DNA from: JBDLIL01 sp039714855
Lineage (GTDB): Bacteria; Patescibacteriota; Microgenomatia; UBA1400; PJMF01
DNA: 6,771 nt
NCBI GenBank assembly: GCA_039714855.1
Contig: JBDLIL010000052.1
Coordinates: forward strand, 1 to 6,771
Direction: 5' to 3'
Numbering within the stretch: the first letter of the stretch is position 1; every line of letters begins with the position of its first letter. Of the stretch, positions 1-5,795 are shown one piece after another. Made by a program: the position numbers and the translations under genes. Under the pieces are notes generated by a model. The model had not been told where the DNA came from. It ran no database searches and saw nothing but the letters and a program-made list of their open reading frames with translations.

Positions 1-461
1 TTGGATACAACATGAATGGAACTGCGCAAGTAATGGATTGGATTCAGGATCTATTGCCTGAAAACAAAGTACATTATGCTATGGGTTTAGGGCTTAATCC
101 TCAAGATATTATTGATGCCGTACAATTGGGGTTTGATATTTTCGATTGCGTAGCACCAACGCGTCTCGCTAGAAATGGAGCTTTATACACTGGGAAACTA
201 GGAAAAAAAGCTGGGAAGCTTGAGTGGCAATCAGAGTTCAAAAAAGGTAGATTGCAAATATCAAATAGCAAATTTGCAACTGATAAAAAAGTAATCGATA
301 GTAATTGTGATTGTTATACTTGTCAGAATAATTATTCTCGGGGATATCTACAGCACTTGTACAAAACAAAAGAATTAAGCTATTTTAGATTGGCTTCAAT
401 TCATAATTTAAGAGTAATGATTAAATTATCCAAAGATTTGAGAAGCTATATTTTGTCATGA
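1..461 (+). CDS. tgt: Queuine/preQ1 tRNA-ribosyltransferase, C-terminal part (5' end outside window)
   Basis: This is the C-terminal part of bacterial Tgt, which exchanges guanine for preQ1 at position 34 of GUN-anticodon tRNAs. The reading frame is open from base 3, before the ATG at 12, so that ATG is internal and the gene starts upstream. Counting from that ATG, the block FDIFDCVAPTR carries the family's catalytic nucleophile (Asp45 here). The zinc site is complete: C99, C101 and C104 in CDCYTC, and His131 in SIHNL. Between the ARNG motif and CDCYTC there are 42 residues, about 16 more than I recall for the E. coli enzyme. The extra stretch is rich in Lys and Gly and begins just after ALYT. 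There is also one extra Asn after the last zinc Cys (QNNYSR). The stop overlaps the next start in ATGA, indicating translational coupling. Identification is very secure; the enzyme should be active. Confidence 0.95.
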   Translation, partial: GYNMNGTAQVMDWIQDLLPENKVHYAMGLGLNPQDIIDAVQLGFDIFDCVAPTRLARNGALYTGKLGKKAGKLEWQSEFKKGRLQISNSKFATDKKVIDSNCDCYTCQNNYSRGYLQHLYKTKELSYFRLASIHNLRVMIKLSKDLRSYILS

Positions 462-1294
462 AAAAAATCATTGTTGCTTTTCTTTCAGTTATCTCCTTAG
501 TATTTTTGATGATTGTTTTTTATGCTTTTTTTTCAAATTTAGAAACTGAAAACATAATTTTTACCCATAAAACAGCAGAGGCAAAAGGGGATAAGTTGAT
601 TATCTTACGGGCAAATACAATAGGAAAAAACCTTTCTTTAGAATTTTTCAGTATTAATGCTGGTCAGAAATCAAAACTTTTGGGGTCATATGGTGAATAT
701 TCTTTAAGAGCAATCTATCCGCTTTTGAAGCTAGATGAAAAAAACAATTCATATATAAATGCGGCTTTTAGTTATTCATTAAGAATATTAGTAAAGCAAG
801 TGATTGCCCTAGAAAGAGTGCCTGAGATTGAATCTCAAAGTCAGGTTAAGCAATTGTTTTTAGATCTATGTTTAGATCGTTATGGCAAAATTAGTTTTGA
901 AGATAAATTTAAGCTACTAAGATTACTTTTTAGAGTGGACAATTTAGCTGTCGAAGTCGAAAACATTGATAAACCCGAGGAGCTAAATCTAGATGAGGAT
1001 TCAGCAGGTTGTAGTGTGTCCCTGATTAATACTACTCAAAAAAATGGTTTGGGAAGGGATATGGCTAATTTAATAGAAAAAAATGGCTTTAGAGTAGTTA
1101 AGATTGATGATGATAGTGAAACTAGGGAAGAATCGATGGTAATATTAGCTCGAAATGAAAGCAACTGCAAAGAACTATCTGGACTTCTATATACGATTTT
1201 ACCTTCTGATAAAAAGCCCAAATTTGATGAGAGTTTATTTTCACAATACCGAGCTGATATCGTAGTTTTATTGGGAACTGATTTACTAGATTAG
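458..1294 (+). CDS. Membrane-anchored protein with C-terminal LytR_C domain
   Basis: A 278-residue protein with one N-terminal hydrophobic segment (about residues 3-25, after MKK), which is a signal anchor placing the rest outside the cell. Residues about 184-276 match the LytR_C domain (LytR/CpsA/Psr C-terminal domain): a VSLINTT strand, a GLGRDMANLIEKNGF helix, a second strand ending MVILAR, and a closing ADIVVLLGTDL strand. The middle part (about 80-120, including YSLRAIYPLL and YINAAFSYSLRILVKQVIAL) faintly resembles part of the LCP domain that normally precedes LytR_C. I cannot see an LCP catalytic set, so it is probably a non-catalytic relative. There is no Shine-Dalgarno; the start is chosen because it overlaps the tgt stop as ATGA. 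A role in the cell envelope is likely from family knowledge, but no reaction can be assigned. Confidence 0.8.
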   Translation: MKKIIVAFLSVISLVFLMIVFYAFFSNLETENIIFTHKTAEAKGDKLIILRANTIGKNLSLEFFSINAGQKSKLLGSYGEYSLRAIYPLLKLDEKNNSYINAAFSYSLRILVKQVIALERVPEIESQSQVKQLFLDLCLDRYGKISFEDKFKLLRLLFRVDNLAVEVENIDKPEELNLDEDSAGCSVSLINTTQKNGLGRDMANLIEKNGFRVVKIDDDSETREESMVILARNESNCKELSGLLYTILPSDKKPKFDESLFSQYRADIVVLLGTDLLD

Positions 1295-2049
1295 GGGGAA
1301 AGTTCGTTTGGATTTCGAGTGATTTCTCCAATTTTAGACAGGCTTTGTTCAGGCTCTTTATCCTCATCGGTGTTGACTAATACCACCGGAAGAGCTTCTT
1401 TGCTAACGTAATTTGTATCTAAGTTTACCACAGCATTTTGGTTGTTTTTATTGATGGAAAACGAGTGAGTATTGGCATTGCGATTTGAGCGTTTAATTTC
1501 TCTGAGGAAAACATGGCATGTTTGATCATTTATTGATCTAAGCCAACATGAATATTCGTTGCCGTTTTTCATTAATTTACCTAGTCTAAAAGACAAATCG
1601 TCAGGAAGTGAGCCTATATATTTGCCATCGACTTCAATGGATACGTGGCGATTTTTTAGTTTAATTGTACATTTTTGTCCTACAGTTAATTTGGAAAGCA
1701 AGTCTTTACTGGCTAAACGTCTCAATTGGGTGGTTTTTGTTTTTCCTGGTTCTTCAATAAATTGATTTTGATGAAAGTTTGGAGCTTGTACTGTTTGATT
1801 ATTCTTAATTCTTATAAGGTGTTTTTTCGCTATAGTATTAGACTTTTCTAATTTTAAAACTGATTGGAAAGATTGTTTAGCTTTGGTTTTTTTGCCCACT
1901 TGAATATAGGCGACACCCAATCTGTTTAAGGCTGAAATATCTTTAGGATTTTCTTCTAGCAGTTGAAGATTAAGCTCAATAGCTTTAAGCCAGTTTTGAT
2001 TTTTAGCTGCTTGGATAGCTTGATTTTGGATTAAATTGCGTTTATTCAT
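1291..2049 (-). CDS. TPR-repeat protein with C-terminal beta-rich domain
   Basis: A soluble protein of 252 residues when begun at the ATG at 2049. An in-frame ATG at 2073 would add eight residues, but the promoter placed at 2072-2100 would start transcription near 2065, downstream of that ATG, so 2049 is preferred. Residues about 8-80 form two tetratricopeptide repeats (NWLKAIELNLQLLEENPKD and ALNRLGVAYIQVGKKTKAK), a protein-protein interaction scaffold. A charged linker follows, then a compact domain at about 117-186 with short strands and the motif VDGKYIGSLPDDLSFRL, which faintly recalls HIRAN-like or other small beta-barrel nucleic-acid-binding folds. This is a guess. The tail of about 60 residues is polar and probably disordered. 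There is no signal peptide or membrane segment. It converges on the LytR_C gene with a 4-bp overlap. Function unknown. Confidence 0.8.
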   Translation of the reverse strand: MNKRNLIQNQAIQAAKNQNWLKAIELNLQLLEENPKDISALNRLGVAYIQVGKKTKAKQSFQSVLKLEKSNTIAKKHLIRIKNNQTVQAPNFHQNQFIEEPGKTKTTQLRRLASKDLLSKLTVGQKCTIKLKNRHVSIEVDGKYIGSLPDDLSFRLGKLMKNGNEYSCWLRSINDQTCHVFLREIKRSNRNANTHSFSINKNNQNAVVNLDTNYVSKEALPVVLVNTDEDKEPEQSLSKIGEITRNPNELSP

Positions 2050-2061
2050 CTTGAGAGTAAC

Positions 2062-2087
2062 TAAGCTAAGCATTTAAACTTAGCTTA
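2062..2087. repeat. 9-bp perfect inverted repeat, candidate operator
   Basis: TAAGCTAAG at 2062-2070 is the exact reverse complement of CTTAGCTTA at 2079-2087, with 8 bases between. The -10 hexamer of the leftward promoter lies in that gap, and the right arm lies in the promoter spacer. This is the usual position for a repressor operator. As RNA it could also form a hairpin, but transcription would start within the element, so a DNA-level site is the better reading. Confidence 0.5.
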
Positions 2088-2100
2088 ATGATTTTGTCAA
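2072..2100 (-). promoter_or_regulatory. Promoter for the TPR gene
   Basis: On the minus strand, a perfect -35 hexamer TTGACA (2100-2095) is followed after 17 bp by TTAAAT (2077-2072), which matches four of six positions of the -10 consensus. Predicted transcription start is near 2065, giving a leader of about 16 nt to the ATG at 2049. No clear Shine-Dalgarno is seen in that leader. Confidence 0.55.
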
Positions 2101-2117
2101 TATTGATCTTTTCTAAA

Positions 2118-2126
2118 TGGTACAAT
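2118..2126 (+). promoter_or_regulatory. Extended -10 promoter element for yebC
   Basis: TGGTACAAT fits an extended -10 (TGn followed by a hexamer differing from TATAAT at one base). A possible -35 TTGTCA at 2094-2099 lies 21 bp away, longer than ideal, and overlaps the -35 of the divergent TPR promoter on the other strand. The leader would be about 40 nt. Confidence 0.4.
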
Positions 2127-2156
2127 TAAACTCCAGTTTATATTTTATTTCTTTAC

Positions 2157-2163
2157 AAAGGAA
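2157..2163 (+). promoter_or_regulatory. Ribosome binding site of yebC
   Basis: AAAGGAA lies 8 bases before the ATG at 2172. It is the clearest Shine-Dalgarno in the window and fixes the yebC start; the other starts here lack a good one. Confidence 0.7.
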
Positions 2164-2171
2164 TACAGCTT

Positions 2172-2720
2172 ATGTCCGGACACAGTAAATGGTCAACCAT
2201 TAAACATAAAAAAGGAATAACGGATGCTAAGCGAGGCAAGCTTTTTAGTCAATTAGCAAAAAACATTCGTATTGCCACTAAAGAGGGAGGATCAGGGGAT
2301 CCAAAAATCAACTCATCATTGCGCTTAGCTATCGATAAAGCCAGGGCTGCAAATATGCCCAAGGAAAATTTACAACGAGCCATAGATAGGGGAATGGGAA
2401 AAGGGAAGGGAGGGCAGATTCAAGAGATTCTATATGAAGGCTTTGGCCCCGGTGGCGTAGCTATGTTGATTGTAAGTTTGACAGATAATAAGCAAAGAAC
2501 TAGTGCTGAAATAAAAAATATTTTGTCAAAAGCTGGGGGATCACTTGGAAGTCCAGGAAGTGCTTCGTACATGTTTAAGCGTGAGAAAGACTTCAATTAC
2601 ACGGTTATCATACCTACAGTGGTTGATGACGAATCATTGCAGAAAAAACTTGAAGAATTAATGGATAAATTAAGAGAGAATGAAGATGTAGAAGATGTAT
2701 ATTGCACTGCCAACTTATGA
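2172..2720 (+). CDS. yebC: YebC/PmpR/TACO1-family protein, shortened form
   Basis: The N-terminus MSGHSKWSTIKHKK, the segment DAKRGKLFSQLAKNI, the helix RAANMPKENLQRAI, and the blocks YEGFGPGGVAMLI, LTDNKQRT and SKAGGSLG are all diagnostic of YebC. The family was named as transcription regulators; related proteins (TACO1, YebC2) are known to assist translation at difficult sequences such as proline runs. The protein is 182 residues against about 245 normally. The loss is internal: after YMFKRE (about 134-138) it goes almost directly to YTVIIPT (143-149) and the usual C-terminal helix ending DVEDVYCTANL. About 55 residues are absent, which corresponds to the domain inserted in the middle of canonical YebC. 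The reading frame is intact and both flanks are well conserved, so this looks like a genuine compact form, not a pseudogene. It is followed 25 bp later by the membrane protein gene, probably in one operon. Confidence 0.93.
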   Translation: MSGHSKWSTIKHKKGITDAKRGKLFSQLAKNIRIATKEGGSGDPKINSSLRLAIDKARAANMPKENLQRAIDRGMGKGKGGQIQEILYEGFGPGGVAMLIVSLTDNKQRTSAEIKNILSKAGGSLGSPGSASYMFKREKDFNYTVIIPTVVDDESLQKKLEELMDKLRENEDVEDVYCTANL

Positions 2721-2745
2721 GCTAAATTTTAGAACTTAAAATTTT

Positions 2746-3513
2746 ATGAGAAGAAGAGAAAAATTTGTACTGTCTTCAATATTTCTGAGCCTAGGTCTTT
2801 TGGCAGTTCAATATGTTCCTTTGGAATACCGCTACGCTGTAATTGCTGCTTTAGGCTTGTCATCTTACCTGGTTTCAGCTTGGGCTTTGTCAGATGATTT
2901 GCAAAAACATGAATGGCTTACCATTATTCCGCTTCCTAGTCTTTATTCGATGAGTGTGGCCTTATTTTATTTTCTCTTGCCAGAGAATATTTTGAGTCGT
3001 TTTGTTATTTTGCTTTTATTTGGAGTAGGAATGTACACCCTCTATTTAACTGCCAATATTTTTTCAGTCGCCAAAGGAAGAACGATCCAGCTTTTACATG
3101 CAGCTCACGCCGTTGGGCTTATGGTTACCTTGCTTACGTCTCTGTTATTTTTGAATACTATTTTTTCACTTAGGCTTTCATGGTATGTTACTGGATTACT
3201 GATTTTCGTGACTCATCTACCGCTTATCTTTTTGTCTTTGTGGTCCGTAAGGTTAGAATCTCATATTTCAAAACCACTTGCGTCCATTAGCGGTCTGTTT
3301 GCGCTTGTTTTATCTGAGATAGGCCTTGTTTTCTGTTTCTACCCGTTTTCAGTGTGGTACAGCAGCTTATTATTAATGTCTTTTTTATATTTAGGCTTAG
3401 GCTTATTACACAATCACTTGCAAGAACGATTATTCAAAAATACTCTGACAGAATATTTGTTTGCGGCAGTTTTTATAGCCATGATTTTTATTTTCAATTT
3501 TCCCCTGAAATAA
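2746..3513 (+). CDS. Polytopic membrane protein, about nine helices, unknown function
   Basis: I do not recognise a named family. The 255-residue protein is almost entirely membrane-embedded, with hydrophobic segments at about 8-24, 29-49, 59-78, 83-106, 117-138, 145-167, 178-199, 203-222 and 235-251. A basic N-terminus (MRRREK) suggests that end is cytoplasmic. The most distinctive stretch is the loop and helix entrance at 107-124, SVAKGRTIQLLHAAHAVG, with a conserved-looking Arg and two His. There is no signal peptide cleavage site and no recognisable transporter or enzyme motif. It starts 25 bp after yebC without a clear Shine-Dalgarno, so it is probably co-transcribed with yebC. A GC-rich hairpin about 90 bp after the stop may end the operon. 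The length and continuous hydrophobic pattern make it a convincing gene. Confidence 0.85.
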   Translation: MRRREKFVLSSIFLSLGLLAVQYVPLEYRYAVIAALGLSSYLVSAWALSDDLQKHEWLTIIPLPSLYSMSVALFYFLLPENILSRFVILLLFGVGMYTLYLTANIFSVAKGRTIQLLHAAHAVGLMVTLLTSLLFLNTIFSLRLSWYVTGLLIFVTHLPLIFLSLWSVRLESHISKPLASISGLFALVLSEIGLVFCFYPFSVWYSSLLLMSFLYLGLGLLHNHLQERLFKNTLTEYLFAAVFIAMIFIFNFPLK

Positions 3514-3523
3514 TTTTAGTTTT

Positions 3524-3599
3524 CTGGTTTTTGCGGTAATTACGCGGAAATAGGGAAGAGCAGTACCTCACCCATCTAGTTTGGCTAACGCAAAACCAG
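3524..3599 (+). repeat. Long-range inverted repeat closing a 53-nt loop
   Basis: CTGGTTTTTGCG (3524-3535) pairs with CGCAAAACCAG (3589-3599) over 11 bp with one bulged T. Within it lies a small palindrome GTAATTAC (3536-3543). The element starts 10 bases after the stop of the membrane protein gene. It could be the basal stem of a structured RNA or of a 3' UTR element. No known RNA family was recognised. Confidence 0.45.
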
Positions 3600-3602
3600 A
3601 TT

Positions 3603-3634
3603 CCCTCTCCTGACTAGGAGGAGAGGGTTGTTTA
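3603..3634 (+). terminator. GC-rich hairpin, probable terminator of the yebC operon
   Basis: CCCTCTCCT (3603-3611) and AGGAGAGGG (3619-3627) are exact complements around a 7-nt loop, followed by TTGTTTA. The stem is strong; the T tract is short and interrupted, so termination efficiency is uncertain. Confidence 0.5.
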
Positions 3635-3651
3635 GTGGCTAAATGAATTTA

Positions 3652-3859
3652 GAAAAGTTATAGCAGAGAAGAGATGGCACAAAAAATAGAGAAGAGAGTA
3701 CAAATTTATTTTCAGACGATACCAGAGAAAGGGAAGAGAAGATGATATAGTTTGATATGGTTAAAATTATGTGGAAAACTGAAAAGTTATAGGACATAAT
3801 ATCAGCACAGTTAATCTGGCTATGCCAAGAAGAATCAGTGAAATAGCGTGAAAAGTTGG
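3652..3859 (+). repeat. Three dispersed GAAAAGTT direct repeats
   Basis: GAAAAGTTATAG occurs exactly at 3652-3663 and 3781-3792, and the shorter GAAAAGTT again at 3850-3857. The copies are 129 and 69 bp apart. Related cores appear on the other strand in the dif-like palindrome (AACTTTT, 4129-4135) and in the phased repeats at 4543-4572. They could be protein-binding sites; in AT-rich DNA chance is not excluded. Confidence 0.35.
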
Positions 3860-3965
3860 TCAACTAGAGTTGGATAAACTCCTAGTGTTCCCCGAGTAAA
3901 AGCTTGTCTATGAATTTTCTTGGTAAGCAGAAAAAACCCGAAGGCAGTCGTGCAAAAATAGTTCT

Positions 3966-4051
3966 AATTAAGGCAAAGATACTGAGATGAACCTAAAGAG
4001 TATAAATAATTTAAAATTAATTTAAATATTTATCTTTTTGTGGCCTTAATT
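3966..4051 (+). repeat. Distant 9-bp inverted repeat
   Basis: AATTAAGGC (3966-3974) is the exact complement of GCCTTAATT (4043-4051), enclosing 68 nt that are mostly A and T. It lies just before the terminator-like hairpin at 4069. It fits a long-range helix in an RNA ending there, but could be coincidental. Confidence 0.3.
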
Positions 4052-4068
4052 GTTTTAGGGAGCAGTGA

Positions 4069-4091
4069 AGAGGAGTGCTCCTCTCTCTTTT
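4069..4091 (+). terminator. Terminator-like hairpin
   Basis: AGAGGAG (4069-4075) and CTCCTCT (4078-4084) are exact complements around two bases (a realistic loop is four), followed by CTCTTTT. No protein gene lies just upstream on this strand, so if it works it would end read-through from the yebC operon or a non-coding transcript. Confidence 0.4.
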
Positions 4092-4109
4092 GAGTGGTCC
4101 AGATAAAGT

Positions 4110-4147
4110 TTATTATGTCGCACAATATAACTTTTACGACATAATAA
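4110..4147. other. dif-like palindrome, candidate Xer recombination site
   Basis: An 11-bp perfect inverted repeat (TTATTATGTCG at 4110-4120, CGACATAATAA at 4137-4147) extends inward so that 16-bp arms match at 14 positions around a 6-bp centre, TATAAC (4126-4131). Taking 11 bp on each side gives 4115-4142, a 28-bp site of 11-6-11 layout as in XerCD dif. The inner end of the left half, CGCACAA, differs by one base from the CGCATAA of the E. coli XerC half-site as I recall it; the right half does not match the XerD consensus well. A xer gene starts about 700 bp downstream. Near-equal halves would suit a single-recombinase system. Confidence 0.45.
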
Positions 4148-4422
4148 CAGGTTTCTGCGATGAGGGTGTAAACGTGTTTTTTCTGAATTTTAATTTTTTT
4201 TATTATTTTTTTTACGCATATTCCCCGTATATTTTTACTTTAATAATTTTTATTATTACCTTTTTGCTCTTATTTACTCTTATTTTGGAGCGATTTAGTT
4301 TTTGAGTGCAAATTCTTTTAACTAAAATAAAATATCTACGGATTTTTAGTATCTAGAGCTAGGGTCTCAGTTTTGCTTGATTTTTAACGATGTTGTCACT
4401 TATTTGGGAGATAAAAGACCGA

Positions 4423-4478
4423 TTTTAGGCCTCTAAGAGCATTTGTATCTGGTAATAAGCCCACTTATCAGGCTAAAA
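4423..4478 (+). repeat. Inverted repeat with nested hairpin
   Basis: TTTTAGGCC (4423-4431) pairs with GGCTAAAA (4471-4478) with one bulged G. Inside is a second hairpin, ATAAG/CTTAT around CCCA (4455-4468), and a small CTC/GAG stem at 4431-4439. The arrangement could be a small branched RNA. Stems are weak. Confidence 0.25.
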
Positions 4479-4542
4479 TAATATTATTGAGTTCATTTTA
4501 TACATTATTTTGTTTTACCATTTAGCATTTTTGAAATTTGTA

Positions 4543-4572
4543 GCAACTTTTGGCGACTTTTAGTAACTTCTG
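4543..4572. repeat. Three tandem 10-bp repeats
   Basis: GCAACTTTTG, GCGACTTTTA and GTAACTTCTG follow one another directly, sharing the core ACTT at exact 10-bp steps, and the next bases (GC) begin another partial unit. Ten bp is close to one helical turn, so a protein could bind all units on one face of the DNA. Confidence 0.45.
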
Positions 4573-4776
4573 GCATTAGCAAAAATTATCTTTTGATCTA
4601 CTATTGTTTTTATTTTTGCTTAACTCTGCGTTTTCCAATCATCTCCAAAACTAATGATCATTGTGTTTCTTTACTCGAGTTATAGGTGTATTTTTATCTT
4701 TTTGACTTCATTAATTGTATTAAAAATATCAAGAAAAAAAGACGGATGCAAAGGGAAAAATATTTTAAATGGCATA

Positions 4777-4804
4777 TTAGCAGTATTTTCTTTACTCTGC
4801 TAAT
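4777..4804 (+). repeat. Recombinase-flanking 28-bp element, upstream copy
   Basis: Palindromic arms TTAGCAG and CTGCTAA enclose a 14-base middle ending in TACT (the arm extends by one T at 4804, pairing with A4776). The element matches the copy at 5796-5823 at 23 of 28 positions, including an unbroken TACTCTGCTAAT. It ends 34 bp before the xer start, and a possible -10 (TATAAG, 4809-4814) lies just beyond it, so it may be an operator, a recombination site, or both. Confidence 0.55.
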
Positions 4805-4838
4805 GTCTTATAAGAGTTTTTTGTGTTAAACTTGGCTC

Positions 4839-5771
4839 ATGTCTCAAGTAACTACTCCTCTACCAGCCATGATTGATTTCTTGGAACATCTGGAGGTTGA
4901 GAGAAATGTGAGCCGATTAACCATACGCAACTATGGTCAATACACCAAGCGTTTTGTTGACTGGTTTGAATCCCAAGGTTATAAAGACCTGAGAGAGCTT
5001 GACAGAGATTCTATGCGTAAATACAGAATATATCTGGCGCGCTATATTGACAGATATGGTAGGACATTATCCAAAAAAACGCAAGGATATTACATTATTG
5101 CCTTAAGGTCGTGGTTGAAATGGTTAATTAAGAATGATGTCAAAGTGATGAACCCTGAAAAAATTGATTTACCTAAGACAGAGGCACATTCTATGCATTT
5201 TCTTAACAGATCCCAAATTCAAGCATTATTATCGCAACCTGGTTTATCTAGCAAGACTGGCTTGAGAGATAAGGTTGTACTCGAGGTGCTCTTCTCTACT
5301 GGTTTGCGTGTAAGTGAGTTGGTTTCTCTTAATCGTGATCAGATTGACCTCGAGAGAAGAGAGTTTGGAGTAATTGGTAAAGGCAGGCGTCCTCGAGTAG
5401 TTTTTTTGAGTGATAGAGCTGTTACTTGGCTCAAAAGGTGGCTTAACTCTAGGGAAGATAACTGGAGACCAATTTTTATTAGATTTTCTGGTAAAAAGCC
5501 AGATTTATTAGCTGATGGAGAAGAAATGCGTTTGACCACCAGGAGTGTTCAGCGCTTGGTAGATAAATATTGTCGAAAAGCAAAGTTGCCTGTTAAAATA
5601 TCACCTCATGGGATAAGACACAGTTTTGCTACCGATCTGTTATCAAATGGTGCAGGTTTGCGTGATGTACAAGAGATGTTGGGGCATAAAAACATCTCAA
5701 CCACCCAGATATATACCCACGTTACTAGGCCCCAACTAAAAAAAGTACATGGGAAGTATCACAGTCAGTAG
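4839..5771 (+). CDS. xerD: Tyrosine site-specific recombinase, XerC/XerD type
   Basis: A full-length 310-residue recombinase. Residues about 9-105 are the SAM-like core-binding domain (FLEHLEVERNVSRLTIRNY), and about 120-305 the catalytic domain. All six catalytic positions are visible: Arg157 in TGLRVSEL, Lys181 in the GKGRRPR hairpin, His257 and Arg260 in HGIRHSFAT, His283 in LGHKNIS, and the nucleophile Tyr292 in TTQIYTHV. The C-terminus RPQLKKVHGKYH fits a Xer exchange tail. Xer proteins resolve chromosome dimers at dif; the symbol could equally be xerC or a single-protein xerA-like form. The ATG at 4839 gives a normal N-terminus, though there is no Shine-Dalgarno; an alternative Met at residue 11 would still keep the domain. 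A possible -10, TATAAG, is at 4809-4814, without a good -35. The gene is bracketed by matching 28-bp elements, and a dif-like palindrome lies upstream. Confidence 0.93.
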   Translation: MSQVTTPLPAMIDFLEHLEVERNVSRLTIRNYGQYTKRFVDWFESQGYKDLRELDRDSMRKYRIYLARYIDRYGRTLSKKTQGYYIIALRSWLKWLIKNDVKVMNPEKIDLPKTEAHSMHFLNRSQIQALLSQPGLSSKTGLRDKVVLEVLFSTGLRVSELVSLNRDQIDLERREFGVIGKGRRPRVVFLSDRAVTWLKRWLNSREDNWRPIFIRFSGKKPDLLADGEEMRLTTRSVQRLVDKYCRKAKLPVKISPHGIRHSFATDLLSNGAGLRDVQEMLGHKNISTTQIYTHVTRPQLKKVHGKYHSQ

Positions 5772-5795
5772 ATCTGTGTTGCAATACGTATTTAT

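Larger units (their letters stand above)
3514..4838. other. Long intergenic region with repeats and possible structured RNA
   Basis: In 1,325 bp there is no convincing protein gene on either strand. The left part (to about 4090) is less AT-rich and purine-rich on the plus strand, with several inverted repeats and two terminator-like hairpins. A dif-like palindrome follows at 4110-4147. The right part (4150-4838) is very AT-rich, with long T runs near 4180-4270, a possible branched hairpin at 4423-4478, phased 10-bp repeats at 4543-4572, a perfect 10-bp palindrome AATGATCATT at 4653-4662, and the first recombinase-flanking element at 4777. I looked for conserved pieces of tRNA, tmRNA, RNase P RNA and SRP RNA and did not find them. 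Confidence 0.7.

Noticed and set aside
1036..1367. Two minus-strand frames overlapping the LytR_C gene
   Set aside because: Both lie opposite well-supported coding sequence and have no recognisable domain or ribosome binding site.
2746..3513. Assignment of the nine-helix protein to a specific transporter or enzyme family
   Set aside because: No signature motif is visible; hydrophobicity alone does not justify a function.
3580..3600. Possible integron attC-like core near GGCTAACGC
   Set aside because: The bases do not fit the conserved RYYYAAC core, no matching GTTRRRY partner is placed correctly, and the recombinase lacks visible integron-specific features.
3639..3863. 74-residue reading frame on the minus strand
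   Set aside because: It needs a TTG start, has no ribosome binding site, is a monotonous Ser/Phe/Ile sequence from pyrimidine-rich DNA, and covers the repeat region.
3765..3880. Possible DnaA boxes (TGTGGAAAA and GTTGGATAA) suggesting an origin
   Set aside because: Only two imperfect matches occur, without a cluster, and there is no dnaA or dnaN gene nearby.
4075..4305. Hydrophobic 76-residue reading frame on the plus strand
   Set aside because: It begins inside a terminator-like hairpin, runs through the dif-like palindrome, and its hydrophobicity comes from T runs read as Phe. A GTG start near 4173 after GAGGG would give a 44-residue membrane peptide, but its composition is what T-rich DNA gives by chance.
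5339..5539. 66-residue minus-strand frame inside the recombinase gene
   Set aside because: It is antisense to the conserved catalytic domain and shows no protein features of its own.
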